Below are positions 43,414 to 51,901 of a stretch of 64,000 bases of DNA, in pieces. The notes beneath the pieces are model-generated. The model was not told where the DNA came from. It saw nothing but the letters and a program-made list of their open reading frames with translations, and did no database searches. The stretch is taken from NCBI RefSeq assembly GCF_000237825.1, contig NZ_CM001377.1:1240001-1304000 (forward strand), read 5' to 3'. Both the position numbers and the translations under genes were made by a program. The DNA is from Thermanaerovibrio velox DSM 12556. GTDB lineage: Bacteria; Synergistota; Synergistia; Synergistales; Synergistaceae. Position 1 is the first letter of the stretch. Every line of letters begins with the position of its first letter.

Positions 43414-44349
43414 ATGCTCTCTTTATCCCTGGCAGCTGCCATAGTTTTAGACCTCATCCTGGGAGACCCCCAGTGGAGGTTCCATCCGGTCCGCCTCATA
43501 GGCCATCTAGCCCAACGACTGGAACCCATATGCCGGGCACTTCCCCTGTCCCAACCCTCCCAGGGCGGGGTGTTTCTCTTCTTGGTCCTTGTATCCTCCC
43601 TGCTCCCGGCTTGGCTCTTTATTAAGTTGCTGGACTTAATACGCCTGGGATGGCTTGCCGAAGCTCTGGTCATCTACTTCTGCCTGGGGGGAAAGAGTCT
43701 CGCCCAGGAGGTATCTCAAGTCCTCAAGCTCCTCAGGGGCCACGATGCCGACGGCGCAAGGGAAAAGCTAAAGAACCTTGTTAGCCGCAACGTGGACCAC
43801 ATGGACGAAGGCTACCTCACAAGATCCGCCCTGGAGACCTTGGCGGAGAACTTCTCTGACGCCTTGGTGGCCACGCTTTTCTACGCCGCTCTAGGAGGAG
43901 GCCTTCTCGCCTGGTTCCACCGGGTCGTTAACACCTTGGACGCCATGGTGGGCTACAAGGACGATCGGTACCACCGTTTTGGCACCGCTTCCGCCAAGCT
44001 GGACGATATACTCAACATCCTCCCCTCCAGGCTGTCCGCCCTGATAGTTGCGGCATCGGGGCATATACTAGGGAAGGATTTCCTGTCCACATGGGCAGCG
44101 GTGAAGGAGGACGCCCCCAAGGACGAGAGCCCCAACTCCGGGTGGCCCATGTCGGCCTTCGCCCATGCCCTAGGAGTTACCCTGGGGGGCCCCACCCTCT
44201 ACGGTGACCAATGGGTTCAGTGCCCCACCATGGGTTCAGGACCAACCCCCACGGTGGACCATCTTCAGGGGGCCCTGTCCCTCTACTGGGTAAGCTACAT
44301 GTTAAGCGCCATAGGCGCCCTTGTGATCGGGGGGCTGATGTCCCTTTGA
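43414..44349 (+). CDS. cbiB: Adenosylcobinamide-phosphate synthase
   Basis: This 311-residue inner-membrane protein acts late in cobalamin assembly, joining aminopropanol (or its phosphate) to adenosylcobyric acid. It shows D-L-I-L-G-D-P-Q-W-R-F-H-P-V-R-L-I-G near the start, E-N-F-S-D-A-L-V-A-T-L-F, N-T-L-D-A-M-V-G-Y-K-D-D-R-Y and a C-terminal G-W-P-M-S-A-F-A. These blocks are the defining ones for CbiB/CobD. The next gene starts within its stop codon (TTTGA), so the pair is translationally coupled. Confidence 0.93.
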   Translation: MLSLSLAAAIVLDLILGDPQWRFHPVRLIGHLAQRLEPICRALPLSQPSQGGVFLFLVLVSSLLPAWLFIKLLDLIRLGWLAEALVIYFCLGGKSLAQEVSQVLKLLRGHDADGAREKLKNLVSRNVDHMDEGYLTRSALETLAENFSDALVATLFYAALGGGLLAWFHRVVNTLDAMVGYKDDRYHRFGTASAKLDDILNILPSRLSALIVAASGHILGKDFLSTWAAVKEDAPKDESPNSGWPMSAFAHALGVTLGGPTLYGDQWVQCPTMGSGPTPTVDHLQGALSLYWVSYMLSAIGALVIGGLMSL

Positions 44350-45401
44350 TCCACGGCGGAATGATCTACCGACTAGGAGTCCAACCATCAGAAGTCCTCG
44401 ACTTCTCCAGCAACGTAAACCCCTACGGCCCCCCCGAAGGGGCCCTAAGTGCCGCCCACGCGGCGCTTCAGCGGACAAACCTATACCCGGATCAGGATCA
44501 GACCGCCCTGAGGGAGGCCTTTGCAAAGTGGCTTGGGGTGGAACCTGGCATGACGTGTTTCGGGAACGGCGCAAGCGATCTCATAGGAGCTGTCATGATG
44601 GCCCTCCAACCACAAAGGGTGATCACGTTCTCCCCCACCTTCGGGGAGTATCAGGCCTGGGCCACCAGGCTAAGAATACCGTTCATCCAAATCCCCATGG
44701 CGGCCCCCTCGTTTGAACCACCTCTGGAGGAACTGCCCCAACTGCTTAATAGCGGAGACCTCCTCATCATCTGCCAGCCCAACAACCCAACCGGAAGGGC
44801 TTACTCAGATGGGGAACTCAAGGAGATCACCGCGGCCTGTCAGGACGCAGGGGCATACCTCTTGGCGGACGAGTGCTTCATAAACCTCACATGGCCGCCC
44901 GCCTGCTCCATCGTAGCGGACGGATCGCTCCCCCCCAACACCATAGCCCTCAGGGCCTTCACAAAGGATTTCTCCGCTCCCGGCCTTAGGGTGGGAGCTG
45001 CGGTGGCTGAACCAGAGACCATATCGCTCATAAGAAAGGCCCTCCAACCCTGGCCGCTAAACTGTGCAGGGGAGGCCTTTGCAATCTGGTGCTCCCTCAA
45101 CCCTGAACCGTTCCTGCAGAACTCCAGAGAAAAGCTGGCGGCAGAGAGGGAGTATCTAAGCAGCTCACTGCATTCCCTGGGATTTGAGCCTCTAAAATCC
45201 CAGGTTAACTTCATCCTCTCCAAGTCTCCCTGCGAAGGGGAAGTCCTGCTCGGCCTTCTAAGGCCCCGGGGTATACTGATAAGGACCTGCGAATCATTCG
45301 GATTGAATAGGCGCTACGTGCGGATAGCGGTAAAAAACGATGAGGCAAACAGGACCATCATAGATGCCATTAAAGATCTACGAGACCACTTTAACTTCTA
45401 A
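44346..45401 (+). CDS. cobD: L-threonine-O-3-phosphate decarboxylase-like PLP enzyme (CobD/HisC family)
   Basis: This 351-residue fold-type I enzyme starts I-H-G-G-M, close to the H-G-G-N of cobalamin CobD. It shows D-F-S-S-N-V-N-P-Y-G-P, C-Q-P-N-N-P-T-G-R (the PLP Asn), L-L-A-D-E-C-F-I-N-L-T (Asp) and A-F-T-K-D-F-S-A-P-G-L-R-V-G with the Schiff-base Lys. It would make aminopropanol phosphate for the cbiB product. TTG at 44346 overlaps the cbiB stop; an ATG at 44361 would lose the H-G-G block. Confidence 0.88.
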   Translation: MIHGGMIYRLGVQPSEVLDFSSNVNPYGPPEGALSAAHAALQRTNLYPDQDQTALREAFAKWLGVEPGMTCFGNGASDLIGAVMMALQPQRVITFSPTFGEYQAWATRLRIPFIQIPMAAPSFEPPLEELPQLLNSGDLLIICQPNNPTGRAYSDGELKEITAACQDAGAYLLADECFINLTWPPACSIVADGSLPPNTIALRAFTKDFSAPGLRVGAAVAEPETISLIRKALQPWPLNCAGEAFAIWCSLNPEPFLQNSREKLAAEREYLSSSLHSLGFEPLKSQVNFILSKSPCEGEVLLGLLRPRGILIRTCESFGLNRRYVRIAVKNDEANRTIIDAIKDLRDHFNF

Positions 45402-45429
45402 GACCAACCGAAAGGACGGAGATGCATCA

Positions 45430-45855
45430 ATGCCAAACGTGGTGATAAGCCATTACGGAATTCAGGGGAAAGAGTGCCCTCACTTCACCGCCACCAGGGA
45501 GAACCTGCTTAAGGTGGTAGATCGAATGGCCCCGAAGTTTGCAACATTGGGAATAGAGATCTCGTTGGAGTACCGCGGCATGGAGGACCTGGATGAGAAT
45601 CGTCCCATGCACAACCTCATAACCCTGGAGGCCCCTGGAGAAGTGCCGGAGACCTCCCTGGAGTCCCTCACGGGCCTAGTCATAGAATATGAACCCTGTG
45701 AAAGCCTCGGACGCTGCAGGGCCCTGGTAATGGAAAGCGCCAAGTTTCAAGAGGTGCCCACGGGACTGGTGATGGACGGCCTGGTACGCATGTCCATGAG
45801 GTTGATCGGGGGCTGCTCATCCGATGGGTGCGGTTCCTGCAGCTGCTGTCACTGA
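45430..45855 (+). CDS. Cys-tailed protein of unknown function in the cobalamin cluster (DUF2703-like)
   Basis: This 141-residue protein has V-V-I-S-H-Y-G-I-Q-G-K-E-C-P at its N terminus, an acidic middle, and a tail that ends C-S-S-D-G-C-G-S-C-S-C-C-H. With E-C-P and the C-E-S-L-G-R-C region it has nine or so Cys and could bind a metal. It resembles DUF2703 by overall pattern; I am not certain of this. It follows cobD by 28 bases and precedes the adenosyltransferase, so a role in cobalt or cobalamin handling is possible by context only. ATG at 45430 has GGACGGAG upstream. Confidence 0.65.
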   Translation: MPNVVISHYGIQGKECPHFTATRENLLKVVDRMAPKFATLGIEISLEYRGMEDLDENRPMHNLITLEAPGEVPETSLESLTGLVIEYEPCESLGRCRALVMESAKFQEVPTGLVMDGLVRMSMRLIGGCSSDGCGSCSCCH

Positions 45856-45888
45856 CCTTAAGATGACGCTTCACCCCTTAAGGGCTTC

Positions 45889-45900
45889 CACCAATTGGTG
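45889..45900. promoter_or_regulatory. 12-bp palindrome upstream of the adenosyltransferase gene
   Basis: CACCAATTGGTG is a perfect palindrome in the 93-base gap before the adenosyltransferase gene. It may be a small operator; no promoter box could be fixed around it. Confidence 0.25.
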
Positions 45901-45948
45901 CAACTTGATGGAGCAGACCGATAAGGGGATAACGATGAAGGAGGTGCG

Positions 45949-46464
45949 ATGATGCCGGACCTCATCATAACCACCAAAGGCGGGGACAAGGGCACCACAT
46001 CCCTTTGCAACGGGGAGAGGGTCCCCAAGGACCATCCACGGGTGGAGCTATACGGTACACTCGACGAGTGCCAGGCCCACGTGGGGATGGCCAGGGCCAC
46101 CTGTCCCTACGACGAGGTGGCCGATTGGCTCCTAAAGCTAGAGGAGAACATGTCCTACGCCATGGGAAGCCTTGCCATGTGTGAAGACCTGCCGGAACCG
46201 GATTCATCGCTTCTTGAGACCCTGGTGGCCAAGGTGACCGCCATGCACAAGGGGCCCTTCCGGTTTGTACGACCCGGGGATTCCGTACCTGGAGCAGCGC
46301 TTCACATAGCAAGGACCGTGGCAAGACGGGCGGAACGGGTGGCGGTAAAGCTCTACAGGGATAACCTAATATCAGACTCCCAGTACGTATACCTGAACAG
46401 GCTCTCCGATGCCATATATGCCCTTTCCCTCTGGGTGGACATGCTAGCAAGGGGAGAAAGTTGA
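45949..46464 (+). CDS. Cob(I)yrinic acid a,c-diamide adenosyltransferase, PduO type
   Basis: This 171-residue enzyme transfers the adenosyl group of ATP to cob(I)alamin. It has the N-terminal T-K-G-G-D-K-G-T-T-S-L-C-N-G-E-R-V-P-K-D-H-P-R (ATP-binding loop in two parts), L-D-E-C-Q-A-H-V-G and F-V-R-P-G. The C-terminal helix R-T-V-A-R-R-A-E-R completes the active site. Starts at 45949 and 45952 are both ATG after GAAGGAGGTG. It completes the small cobalamin cluster. Confidence 0.92.
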   Translation: MMPDLIITTKGGDKGTTSLCNGERVPKDHPRVELYGTLDECQAHVGMARATCPYDEVADWLLKLEENMSYAMGSLAMCEDLPEPDSSLLETLVAKVTAMHKGPFRFVRPGDSVPGAALHIARTVARRAERVAVKLYRDNLISDSQYVYLNRLSDAIYALSLWVDMLARGES

Positions 46465-46467
46465 ATA

Positions 46468-46500
46468 AACAATAGTTGTTGCAATAAAATAATGTATAAA
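46468..46500 (+). promoter_or_regulatory. Promoter region and inverted repeat of the GntR gene
   Basis: AACAA-TAG-TTGTT (46468-46480) is a 5-3-5 inverted repeat, and TATAAA (46495-46500) is a likely -10. The repeat covers the -35 zone, and its size is normal for FCD-type GntR proteins. The next gene encodes such a protein, so autoregulation is likely. Confidence 0.45.
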
Positions 46501-46557
46501 GGATTCTAAGGTTTGAACGATCAACGCTTCAACCAATGACCCAAAGGAGGCGTCCCA

Positions 46558-47217
46558 ATGAAGGATCACCCCCTCACACCCGCAAGGAGTCGGGATCTCA
46601 GACAGATCGTTTACGACAAGATAAAGGACGCCATAGTCAACGGGATCATACCGCCGGGGGAGAAGCTCTCGGAGTTTGAGCTCTCCAAGCAGCTTGAGGT
46701 CTCAAGAACCCCCATAAGGGAGGCGATACGCCAGCTCGCCCAGACCGGGTTGGTCAGGCTGGTCCCACGTAAAGGGGCCTTTGTGGCCCTGCCGTCTCCC
46801 AAGGAGGCGAAGGACCTATACGAAATAAGGCTTGCCCTGGAAACCCTGGCGCTGGAGAAGATCTGTGCCAAGCCCCCCAGGGAGGAGCTGTTGAAGTTCC
46901 GGGAGATGTTCAACTCGGTGGGCCCGGACTGGTCCTCCGGTCAATACCTAGACCAGGACAGACGGTTCCACGGGTTCATAAGCAACCAGTCAGGGAACTC
47001 GTTCCTTGAGACGGTACTGCACAATGTCAGCGACCTCATACAGCTGTGCAGGCACTATTCCATGGAGGGAGTTCCCCTGGAACGATCCTCGGAGGAACAC
47101 GTGGCCCTCATCGACGCCATACTGGAGGGGAACCTTGACCTGGCAAAGGAGCGCCTGCGCCGGCACCTCAACAACGCCGTGGCGTCCCTTACGGGTTACA
47201 TAACCTCTCACAGATAG
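46558..47217 (+). CDS. GntR-family (FCD type) transcriptional regulator
   Basis: This 219-residue regulator has a winged helix at the N terminus (I-V-Y-D-K-I-K-D-A-I-V-N-G, then V-S-R-T-P-I-R-E-A-I-R-Q-L). A FadR C-terminal helical domain follows (about 85-215), with D-L-Y-E-I-R-L-A-L-E and H-x-x-x-x / E-H-V-A-L-I-D-A-I-L-E-G-N-L, where Asp and His bind a metal and acid ligand. It is just upstream of, and nearly fused in transcription with, a DMT transporter gene that may be its target. The ligand is not known. Confidence 0.9.
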   Translation: MKDHPLTPARSRDLRQIVYDKIKDAIVNGIIPPGEKLSEFELSKQLEVSRTPIREAIRQLAQTGLVRLVPRKGAFVALPSPKEAKDLYEIRLALETLALEKICAKPPREELLKFREMFNSVGPDWSSGQYLDQDRRFHGFISNQSGNSFLETVLHNVSDLIQLCRHYSMEGVPLERSSEEHVALIDAILEGNLDLAKERLRRHLNNAVASLTGYITSHR

Positions 47218-47219
47218 GG

Positions 47220-48116
47220 GTGTTGAAGTTGGAGCTCCTAACTGGTATGGGACTTGCCATCGCCGCCGCTGCGGTGTGGGCTATGGCACCGGTTCTCTAC
47301 AGGCGAAGCGTGGAAAAGGTATCGTACACCGCCCTTGGAGCCATCCGTTGCATAGGCTACGTGTTAAGCGCTACAGTCTACGCATTGGCTACGAAGGGAG
47401 CCGCCGCATTCATCCCGCCTCAACCCCACACGTTGACCCTCCTTTGGGCATCATCGGTGGCATGGCTTGTGGTGGGGGACCTCTGCTACTTCGGAGCCCT
47501 CCACAAGCTGGGAGTATCAATAGGGGTGCCGGTAACTTCCTCTTTCCCGGTGGTGGCGGTCATCATGTCCCATTTTGTAATCAACGAACCCCTGGGGGCA
47601 AACATCATCTTGTCGGTTCTCCTGACCCTTGGGGGCTTGTTCCTCCTAAATCGAAAGGACGGCGATAATTCTGACTCCCCAAGGGAGCTTAAGGGGGGAC
47701 TCATCCTCGCCGCCGCCACGATGTTCTGCTGGAGCATAGGGGTGGTCTCCAACAAGATCCTAATAGGGAGGCTTGACATCCCCACCCTTGAGCTTTGGAG
47801 GTCCATAGGGGTGACCGTTGGTTCCATAGGAGCTTTCCTGATCAAGAACCCCAAGGAGCTTAGATCCCTGGGAATGCTGAAGGGAAGGGATGTCTTGGAG
47901 ATGTCCGTGGCGGGAGCCATGGGGCTCACCATAGGGAACCTGCTCTTCTCCTACAGCTTGAACTACATATCCGTTGCCCTGGCCACATGTCTAGCCTGCG
48001 CAAGACCGTTCCTGGCCGCCCTCTTCGCCACGCTGGTGCTAAGGGAGAGGCTCACCCGAAAGGTTGCCCTGGGGATAACCCTGGTGGTGGCGGGGGTAAC
48101 CGTCATGTCCCTGTAG
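47220..48116 (+). CDS. DMT-superfamily transporter (EamA type)
   Basis: This protein of about 298 residues has ten membrane helices in two EamA repeats. The first repeat has A-A-V-W-A-M-A-P and ends near L-G-G-L-F-L-L-N-R, and the second has A-A-A-T-M-F-C-W-S-I-G-V and ends at A-G-V-T-V-M-S-L. Such proteins export or import small metabolites. GTG at 47220 lies directly after the GntR stop; TTG at 47229 has the better ribosome spacing (AGGGG, eight bases). It is probably controlled by the GntR protein of the same transcript. Confidence 0.85.
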   Translation: MLKLELLTGMGLAIAAAAVWAMAPVLYRRSVEKVSYTALGAIRCIGYVLSATVYALATKGAAAFIPPQPHTLTLLWASSVAWLVVGDLCYFGALHKLGVSIGVPVTSSFPVVAVIMSHFVINEPLGANIILSVLLTLGGLFLLNRKDGDNSDSPRELKGGLILAAATMFCWSIGVVSNKILIGRLDIPTLELWRSIGVTVGSIGAFLIKNPKELRSLGMLKGRDVLEMSVAGAMGLTIGNLLFSYSLNYISVALATCLACARPFLAALFATLVLRERLTRKVALGITLVVAGVTVMSL

Positions 48117-48145
48117 GCCGGGTAACCCTGAGGTAAGCTCCTCCC

Positions 48146-48844
48146 ATGTCCAAGATCTTCTTCATCTACAAGCTTGTCGGATCTTTCGTGGTACCTCCGG
48201 GGCTATTCGTGCTTCTGTTCCTCCTTATCTCTCTTCAGGCCTTGAGGACACCCCGGCGCATTAAGCTGGCGGCTGTAGCCGCCGTTACCGGCCTATTGAT
48301 ATACTCCTCCTCGTGCGATTGGTCCTCCCGGCTCATCACAGGACCGCTGGAGGATATGTACCAGCAGGGGGAGGAACTGCCGGAAGGGGACACCATGATA
48401 GTCGTCCTGGGAGGCGGTGTTAGATATGACCGGGATCTCACCCCCTTTGAAATGGGGACGTACACCGCCACCAGGGTACTAGCCGCCTATCGCCTGGCCA
48501 CCAAGACCGGTTGGCCCATTCTATGCTGTGGGGGCAACCCAAGGTCCAACCCAGACCCATCATTTTCAGAGGCAAGGTTGATGGCGGACACCCTAAGGGA
48601 CATGGGGGTAGATAGGGTCTTCGAAGAGGGCAGGTCAAGGACCACGAAGGAGAACCTATCCAACGCATACCCCATGCTGAAGAGGCTTGGGATACGCAAC
48701 GTGGTCCTGGTGACAAACGCTTTCCACATGCCAAGATCCATGTACGCCGCAAAACGCACCCTAACAGGCATACGGGTCTACCCCTACCCCGCAGGGCGGC
48801 TCACCGACCGATCCCCCCCTCGATCCCATGAGCTTCCTTCCTAA
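48146..48844 (+). CDS. YdcF/ElyC-like DUF218 protein, C terminus frameshifted at a C7 run
   Basis: This 232-residue protein has an N-terminal membrane segment (about 8-35) and likely a second (about 38-55). A DUF218 domain follows, with I-V-V-L-G-G-G-V-R-Y-D, C-C-G-G-N-P-R, E-G-R-S-R-T-T-K-E-N and V-T-N-A-F-H-M-P-R-S. Family members act at the envelope, including an E. coli protein tied to undecaprenyl-phosphate use. The last 13 residues do not fit. Dropping one C from the seven-C run at 48813-48819 opens a family-like tail, F-L-P-N-Q-T-A-M-A-I-S-A-L-G-L-K-E-W-V-G-L, to a TAA at 48945-48947. Confidence 0.85.
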   Translation: MSKIFFIYKLVGSFVVPPGLFVLLFLLISLQALRTPRRIKLAAVAAVTGLLIYSSSCDWSSRLITGPLEDMYQQGEELPEGDTMIVVLGGGVRYDRDLTPFEMGTYTATRVLAAYRLATKTGWPILCCGGNPRSNPDPSFSEARLMADTLRDMGVDRVFEEGRSRTTKENLSNAYPMLKRLGIRNVVLVTNAFHMPRSMYAAKRTLTGIRVYPYPAGRLTDRSPPRSHELPS

Positions 48845-48901
48845 CCAAACCGCCATGGCGATCTCAGCGCTGGGACTAAAGGAGTGGGTGGGGTTGGGGT
48901 A

Positions 48902-50614
48902 CTACAAGGTATTAAGCCTGTTAACCAGGTCCCCGGAGGAAAGGTAATCCCTGTACTTATCAAGGGGTTTGCCTGCTCGCATGTCCTCCTCCAGCTCCGC
49001 CATAAGGGACGAGAACGACCGGTACCCCGCCACCGCAGAATCCCCCTTGAGGCGATGGGCCAGCTTCTCCACCCTCTCCATGTCATTCCTCGCTATGGCA
49101 TCACATAAACCCTCCGCCAAACCGGGCAGCTCCTTAAGAAAGTCATCCTTGGCCAACGCCACCACCGGGTCCCCTTCCGCATCATCGCAGTTCCATCCGG
49201 TCCACTGGGCCACCACATCCCTCAGAAGCTTGGCCGATACGGGCTTGAACAAGGTCTCGTCCATCCCCGCCTCCAACGCCCCAGCAAGATCGGACTCCCC
49301 ACCGGCGGTAAGGGCCAGTATGGGCTTGTCAAACCCCATCTCCCGGAGCTTCGCGGTTGCCTCAACCCCTCCCATCCGGGGCATCAAAAGGTCCATAAAA
49401 ACTATGTCCGGCATCTGAGACATGGCCAAATCCACCGCCTCCACCCCATCCGAGGCGGAGATAACCGTGGCACCCATCTTCTCCAGCATGACCGACAAGG
49501 ACTTTCGGTTAACCATTGAATCATCCACCACCAGGACCTTTGGAGCCCTGCCAAGGGACCTGGGTATCGATGACGCAAGCCTCCTAATCGATATGTCCAC
49601 GTCCACCCCCTCCCCCTGCACGGAGGAGAAGAAGCTGATGCCATCGCTGTAACGCTCCGCCAGGAGCTCCACCACCCCCCTAAGCCCGAAGGTGGACCCC
49701 TGGGATAGGGAAGAGGCCTCTATCATGACCTTGACCTTGGACGAATCCCCCACTACACCTACGCTCACGGACTGGGCGGACATGTCAACGTAATACATAT
49801 TTACTATCCCCATGAGCATCTGTAACGCCCCGTATTTTATCTGGGAAGAGGGATCCATGCCCTCTATGAACATCTCAAAACCCCGGTTCTCCATCCTCTG
49901 CCAGCCCTGTCCCAACGTCCTAAGAGCCTCCAGAGCCTCGCTAAGAGGCATGTATGCCCCAAACCGCTGGGACTCAAGTTCTATCTCGCAAAGGAGCGTA
50001 TCTATCTGAGAGCTCAGAACCCTTGCGGCCCCAAAGGCCAAAGAGGCGCTTTGTGGGGAGTACTGGTTCTTAAGGTCCTCCAAGGCAAGGGACAAGGTCC
50101 AGAGCGGAGTTCTGAGATAGTGGCCCCACTGCTCCATCTCACCAAGCCTAACCCTGCCCTTAAGGGCGTCCAACGAGAGGGCAAACAGCTCCCCCAGGAT
50201 CCACAGGGACAAAAGGTCATCGGAGTTGTAAGGGAAGGACCTGCCAAAAGCACCAACCCATCCGGATACGCGCCAGGTGTTAAACGGCGCCAAAGCGCCC
50301 CTGTCAACGCACAGCCAACCGGGAAAGCAAAGGGGATCATCCCTATCCCTCATGGCTGGAACGTCACTTGGGGACTCTATAGACTTGAGGTACAGCCAGA
50401 GCTTGTCCGCCACCTCCTTCGGGAAGTCCTTAAGGGACCTCAGGATACCGTCATCCCAAAAGTAGGCCTCATCCTCCCCGTTGGAGAACCACACGGCACA
50501 GCTGGGGCTTTGCGATATCTCAGAAAGCCCCTTGAAAAACACGGTGATAAGCTCCCGCTGAGAAGAAGCATTCTTAACCCCGTGGAGAAGCGATTTGAGA
50601 GTAGAGCTGTCCAC
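48902..50614 (-). CDS. Hybrid signalling protein: degenerate histidine kinase, receiver and HPt domains
   Basis: This protein of about 570 residues lacks membrane segments. An N-terminal sensor-like region (about 1-150) leads to a HisKA-like helix, G-H-Y-L-R-T-P-L (about 165-172). The following ATPase region has no clear N box or D-x-G-x-G, only a G-L-R-G-V-V-E-L-L remnant, so kinase activity is doubtful. A receiver (about 358-470) has V-V-D-D-S-M, phospho-acceptor M-D-L-L-M-P near residue 408, and F-K-P. A C-terminal HPt carries A-H-R-L-K-G-D-S near 520. GTG at 50614 follows AGGAGG. It may pass phosphate between partners encoded elsewhere. Confidence 0.85.
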   Translation of the reverse strand: MDSSTLKSLLHGVKNASSQRELITVFFKGLSEISQSPSCAVWFSNGEDEAYFWDDGILRSLKDFPKEVADKLWLYLKSIESPSDVPAMRDRDDPLCFPGWLCVDRGALAPFNTWRVSGWVGAFGRSFPYNSDDLLSLWILGELFALSLDALKGRVRLGEMEQWGHYLRTPLWTLSLALEDLKNQYSPQSASLAFGAARVLSSQIDTLLCEIELESQRFGAYMPLSEALEALRTLGQGWQRMENRGFEMFIEGMDPSSQIKYGALQMLMGIVNMYYVDMSAQSVSVGVVGDSSKVKVMIEASSLSQGSTFGLRGVVELLAERYSDGISFFSSVQGEGVDVDISIRRLASSIPRSLGRAPKVLVVDDSMVNRKSLSVMLEKMGATVISASDGVEAVDLAMSQMPDIVFMDLLMPRMGGVEATAKLREMGFDKPILALTAGGESDLAGALEAGMDETLFKPVSAKLLRDVVAQWTGWNCDDAEGDPVVALAKDDFLKELPGLAEGLCDAIARNDMERVEKLAHRLKGDSAVAGYRSFSSLMAELEEDMRAGKPLDKYRDYLSSGDLVNRLNTL

Positions 50615-50628
50615 CCCCCTCACCTCCT

Positions 50629-51900
50629 CTAGCGTTCTTCACCGAAACGGCGCCAAAGACGCCTCAGCCTCTCCTTTATCCTGGCCTCAGTCCCTAGATC
50701 CGTGGGCCTGTAGAACCTTCGGGGCTCCGGAAGATAACTGGCTGGGACCCACCCCCTGGGATCCCCATGGGGATACACGTAGTTTGGGCTTCCAGGGATC
50801 AGGTTATCCGGGACCTCCATCAAATCCCCGGCCTCCACCGCCTTCCTGGCGGACCTTATGGCCTCATAGGCCCTGTTGCTCTTGGGGGCCGCAGCCAGGT
50901 AAATGGCCGCCTCAGCCAGGATCATGTCCCCTTCCGGCAAACCAACCCGGTCGAAGGCGGAAGCGGCGGCCTCTGCCAGCACCAACCCCATCGGATCCGC
51001 CAGCCCCACGTCCTCAGCGGCCAATATGCATATCCTGCGGGCTATGAAACGTGGATCCTCCCCAGACTCCAACATCCTAGCCAGCCAGTAAACCGCACCG
51101 TCTGGATCGGAACCCCGGACGCTCTTTATAAAAGCAGATATTAAATGATAATGCTGATCACCGCTTCTATCATAACGTCTGAAGGAGCTTCCCGCAAAGG
51201 CCACCACGTGCTCCTCCCTTATGGAGCTTCCCCCCATGGCGGCAACCCCGGAGGCAACCGCCTCAAGCCTCAGAAGCGCCTGCCTTAAGTCCCCGGACGC
51301 AGAGGACGCTATGGCCCCTAGGGCTTCCCTCGTGGCGGATAACCCTAAACGTCCCAAGCCCCGCTCCTCGTCCTCCAACGCCCTCTCCAGCACAAGGAGC
51401 ACGTGGGAATCCTCCAGGGGCTTCATCTGATAAACCAGCATCCTGGACAACAGGGTCTTGTTTATCTCAAACCAAGGGTTCTCCGTGGTGGTACCCACCA
51501 AGACCATCTGACCTGACTCGACGAAGGGGAGCAGCACGTTCTGCTGCTGGGAATTGAAGTGGTATATCTCGTCCACAAAGGCTATGGGCGGGTCAAACCC
51601 CATTGACATAAGCGACACCGCCCGATCCGCCAGGGCCCTAAGATCGCTGAGCTTCGAGGTCACTGCGTTTATCTCCAAAAGCTCCCTGCCCGTGGCAGAT
51701 CCCATGAGACGGACCAACGTGGTCTTCCCAACACCAGGAGGGCCGTACAGGATGCAGCTGCGGATCGAATTAGTCCTTATGAGGAGCCCCAGAGGTCCCT
51801 CCGGGCCCAATAGATGCTCCTGCCCCACGTATTCATCGAGGCTCTTTGGGCGGAACCTCTCCGGTAGCGGAACCTTGAAACCCCTTCCCAAGTCCTGCAC
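50629..51900 (-). CDS. rarA: Replication-associated recombination protein A (MgsA/RarA AAA+ ATPase)
   Basis: This 423-residue AAA+ ATPase has R-P-K-S-L-D-E-Y-V-G-Q-E-H-L-L-G, Walker A G-P-P-G-V-G-K-T-T-L, Walker B F-V-D-E-I-Y-H-F-N, and sensor 1 G-T-T-T-E-N-P. F-E-I-N-K-T-L-L-S-R is the region with the Arg finger. The C-terminal tetramer domain has R-G-S-D-P-D-G-A-V-Y-W-L-A-R-M-L-E-S-G-E-D, which spans the defining family block. RarA acts at stalled replication forks with single-strand-binding protein. GTG at 51900 follows GGGGGATTTGAT, and its frame starts one base after the HAD gene stop. Confidence 0.95.
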   Translation of the reverse strand: MQDLGRGFKVPLPERFRPKSLDEYVGQEHLLGPEGPLGLLIRTNSIRSCILYGPPGVGKTTLVRLMGSATGRELLEINAVTSKLSDLRALADRAVSLMSMGFDPPIAFVDEIYHFNSQQQNVLLPFVESGQMVLVGTTTENPWFEINKTLLSRMLVYQMKPLEDSHVLLVLERALEDEERGLGRLGLSATREALGAIASSASGDLRQALLRLEAVASGVAAMGGSSIREEHVVAFAGSSFRRYDRSGDQHYHLISAFIKSVRGSDPDGAVYWLARMLESGEDPRFIARRICILAAEDVGLADPMGLVLAEAAASAFDRVGLPEGDMILAEAAIYLAAAPKSNRAYEAIRSARKAVEAGDLMEVPDNLIPGSPNYVYPHGDPRGWVPASYLPEPRRFYRPTDLGTEARIKERLRRLWRRFGEER

Positions 51901-51901
51901 A

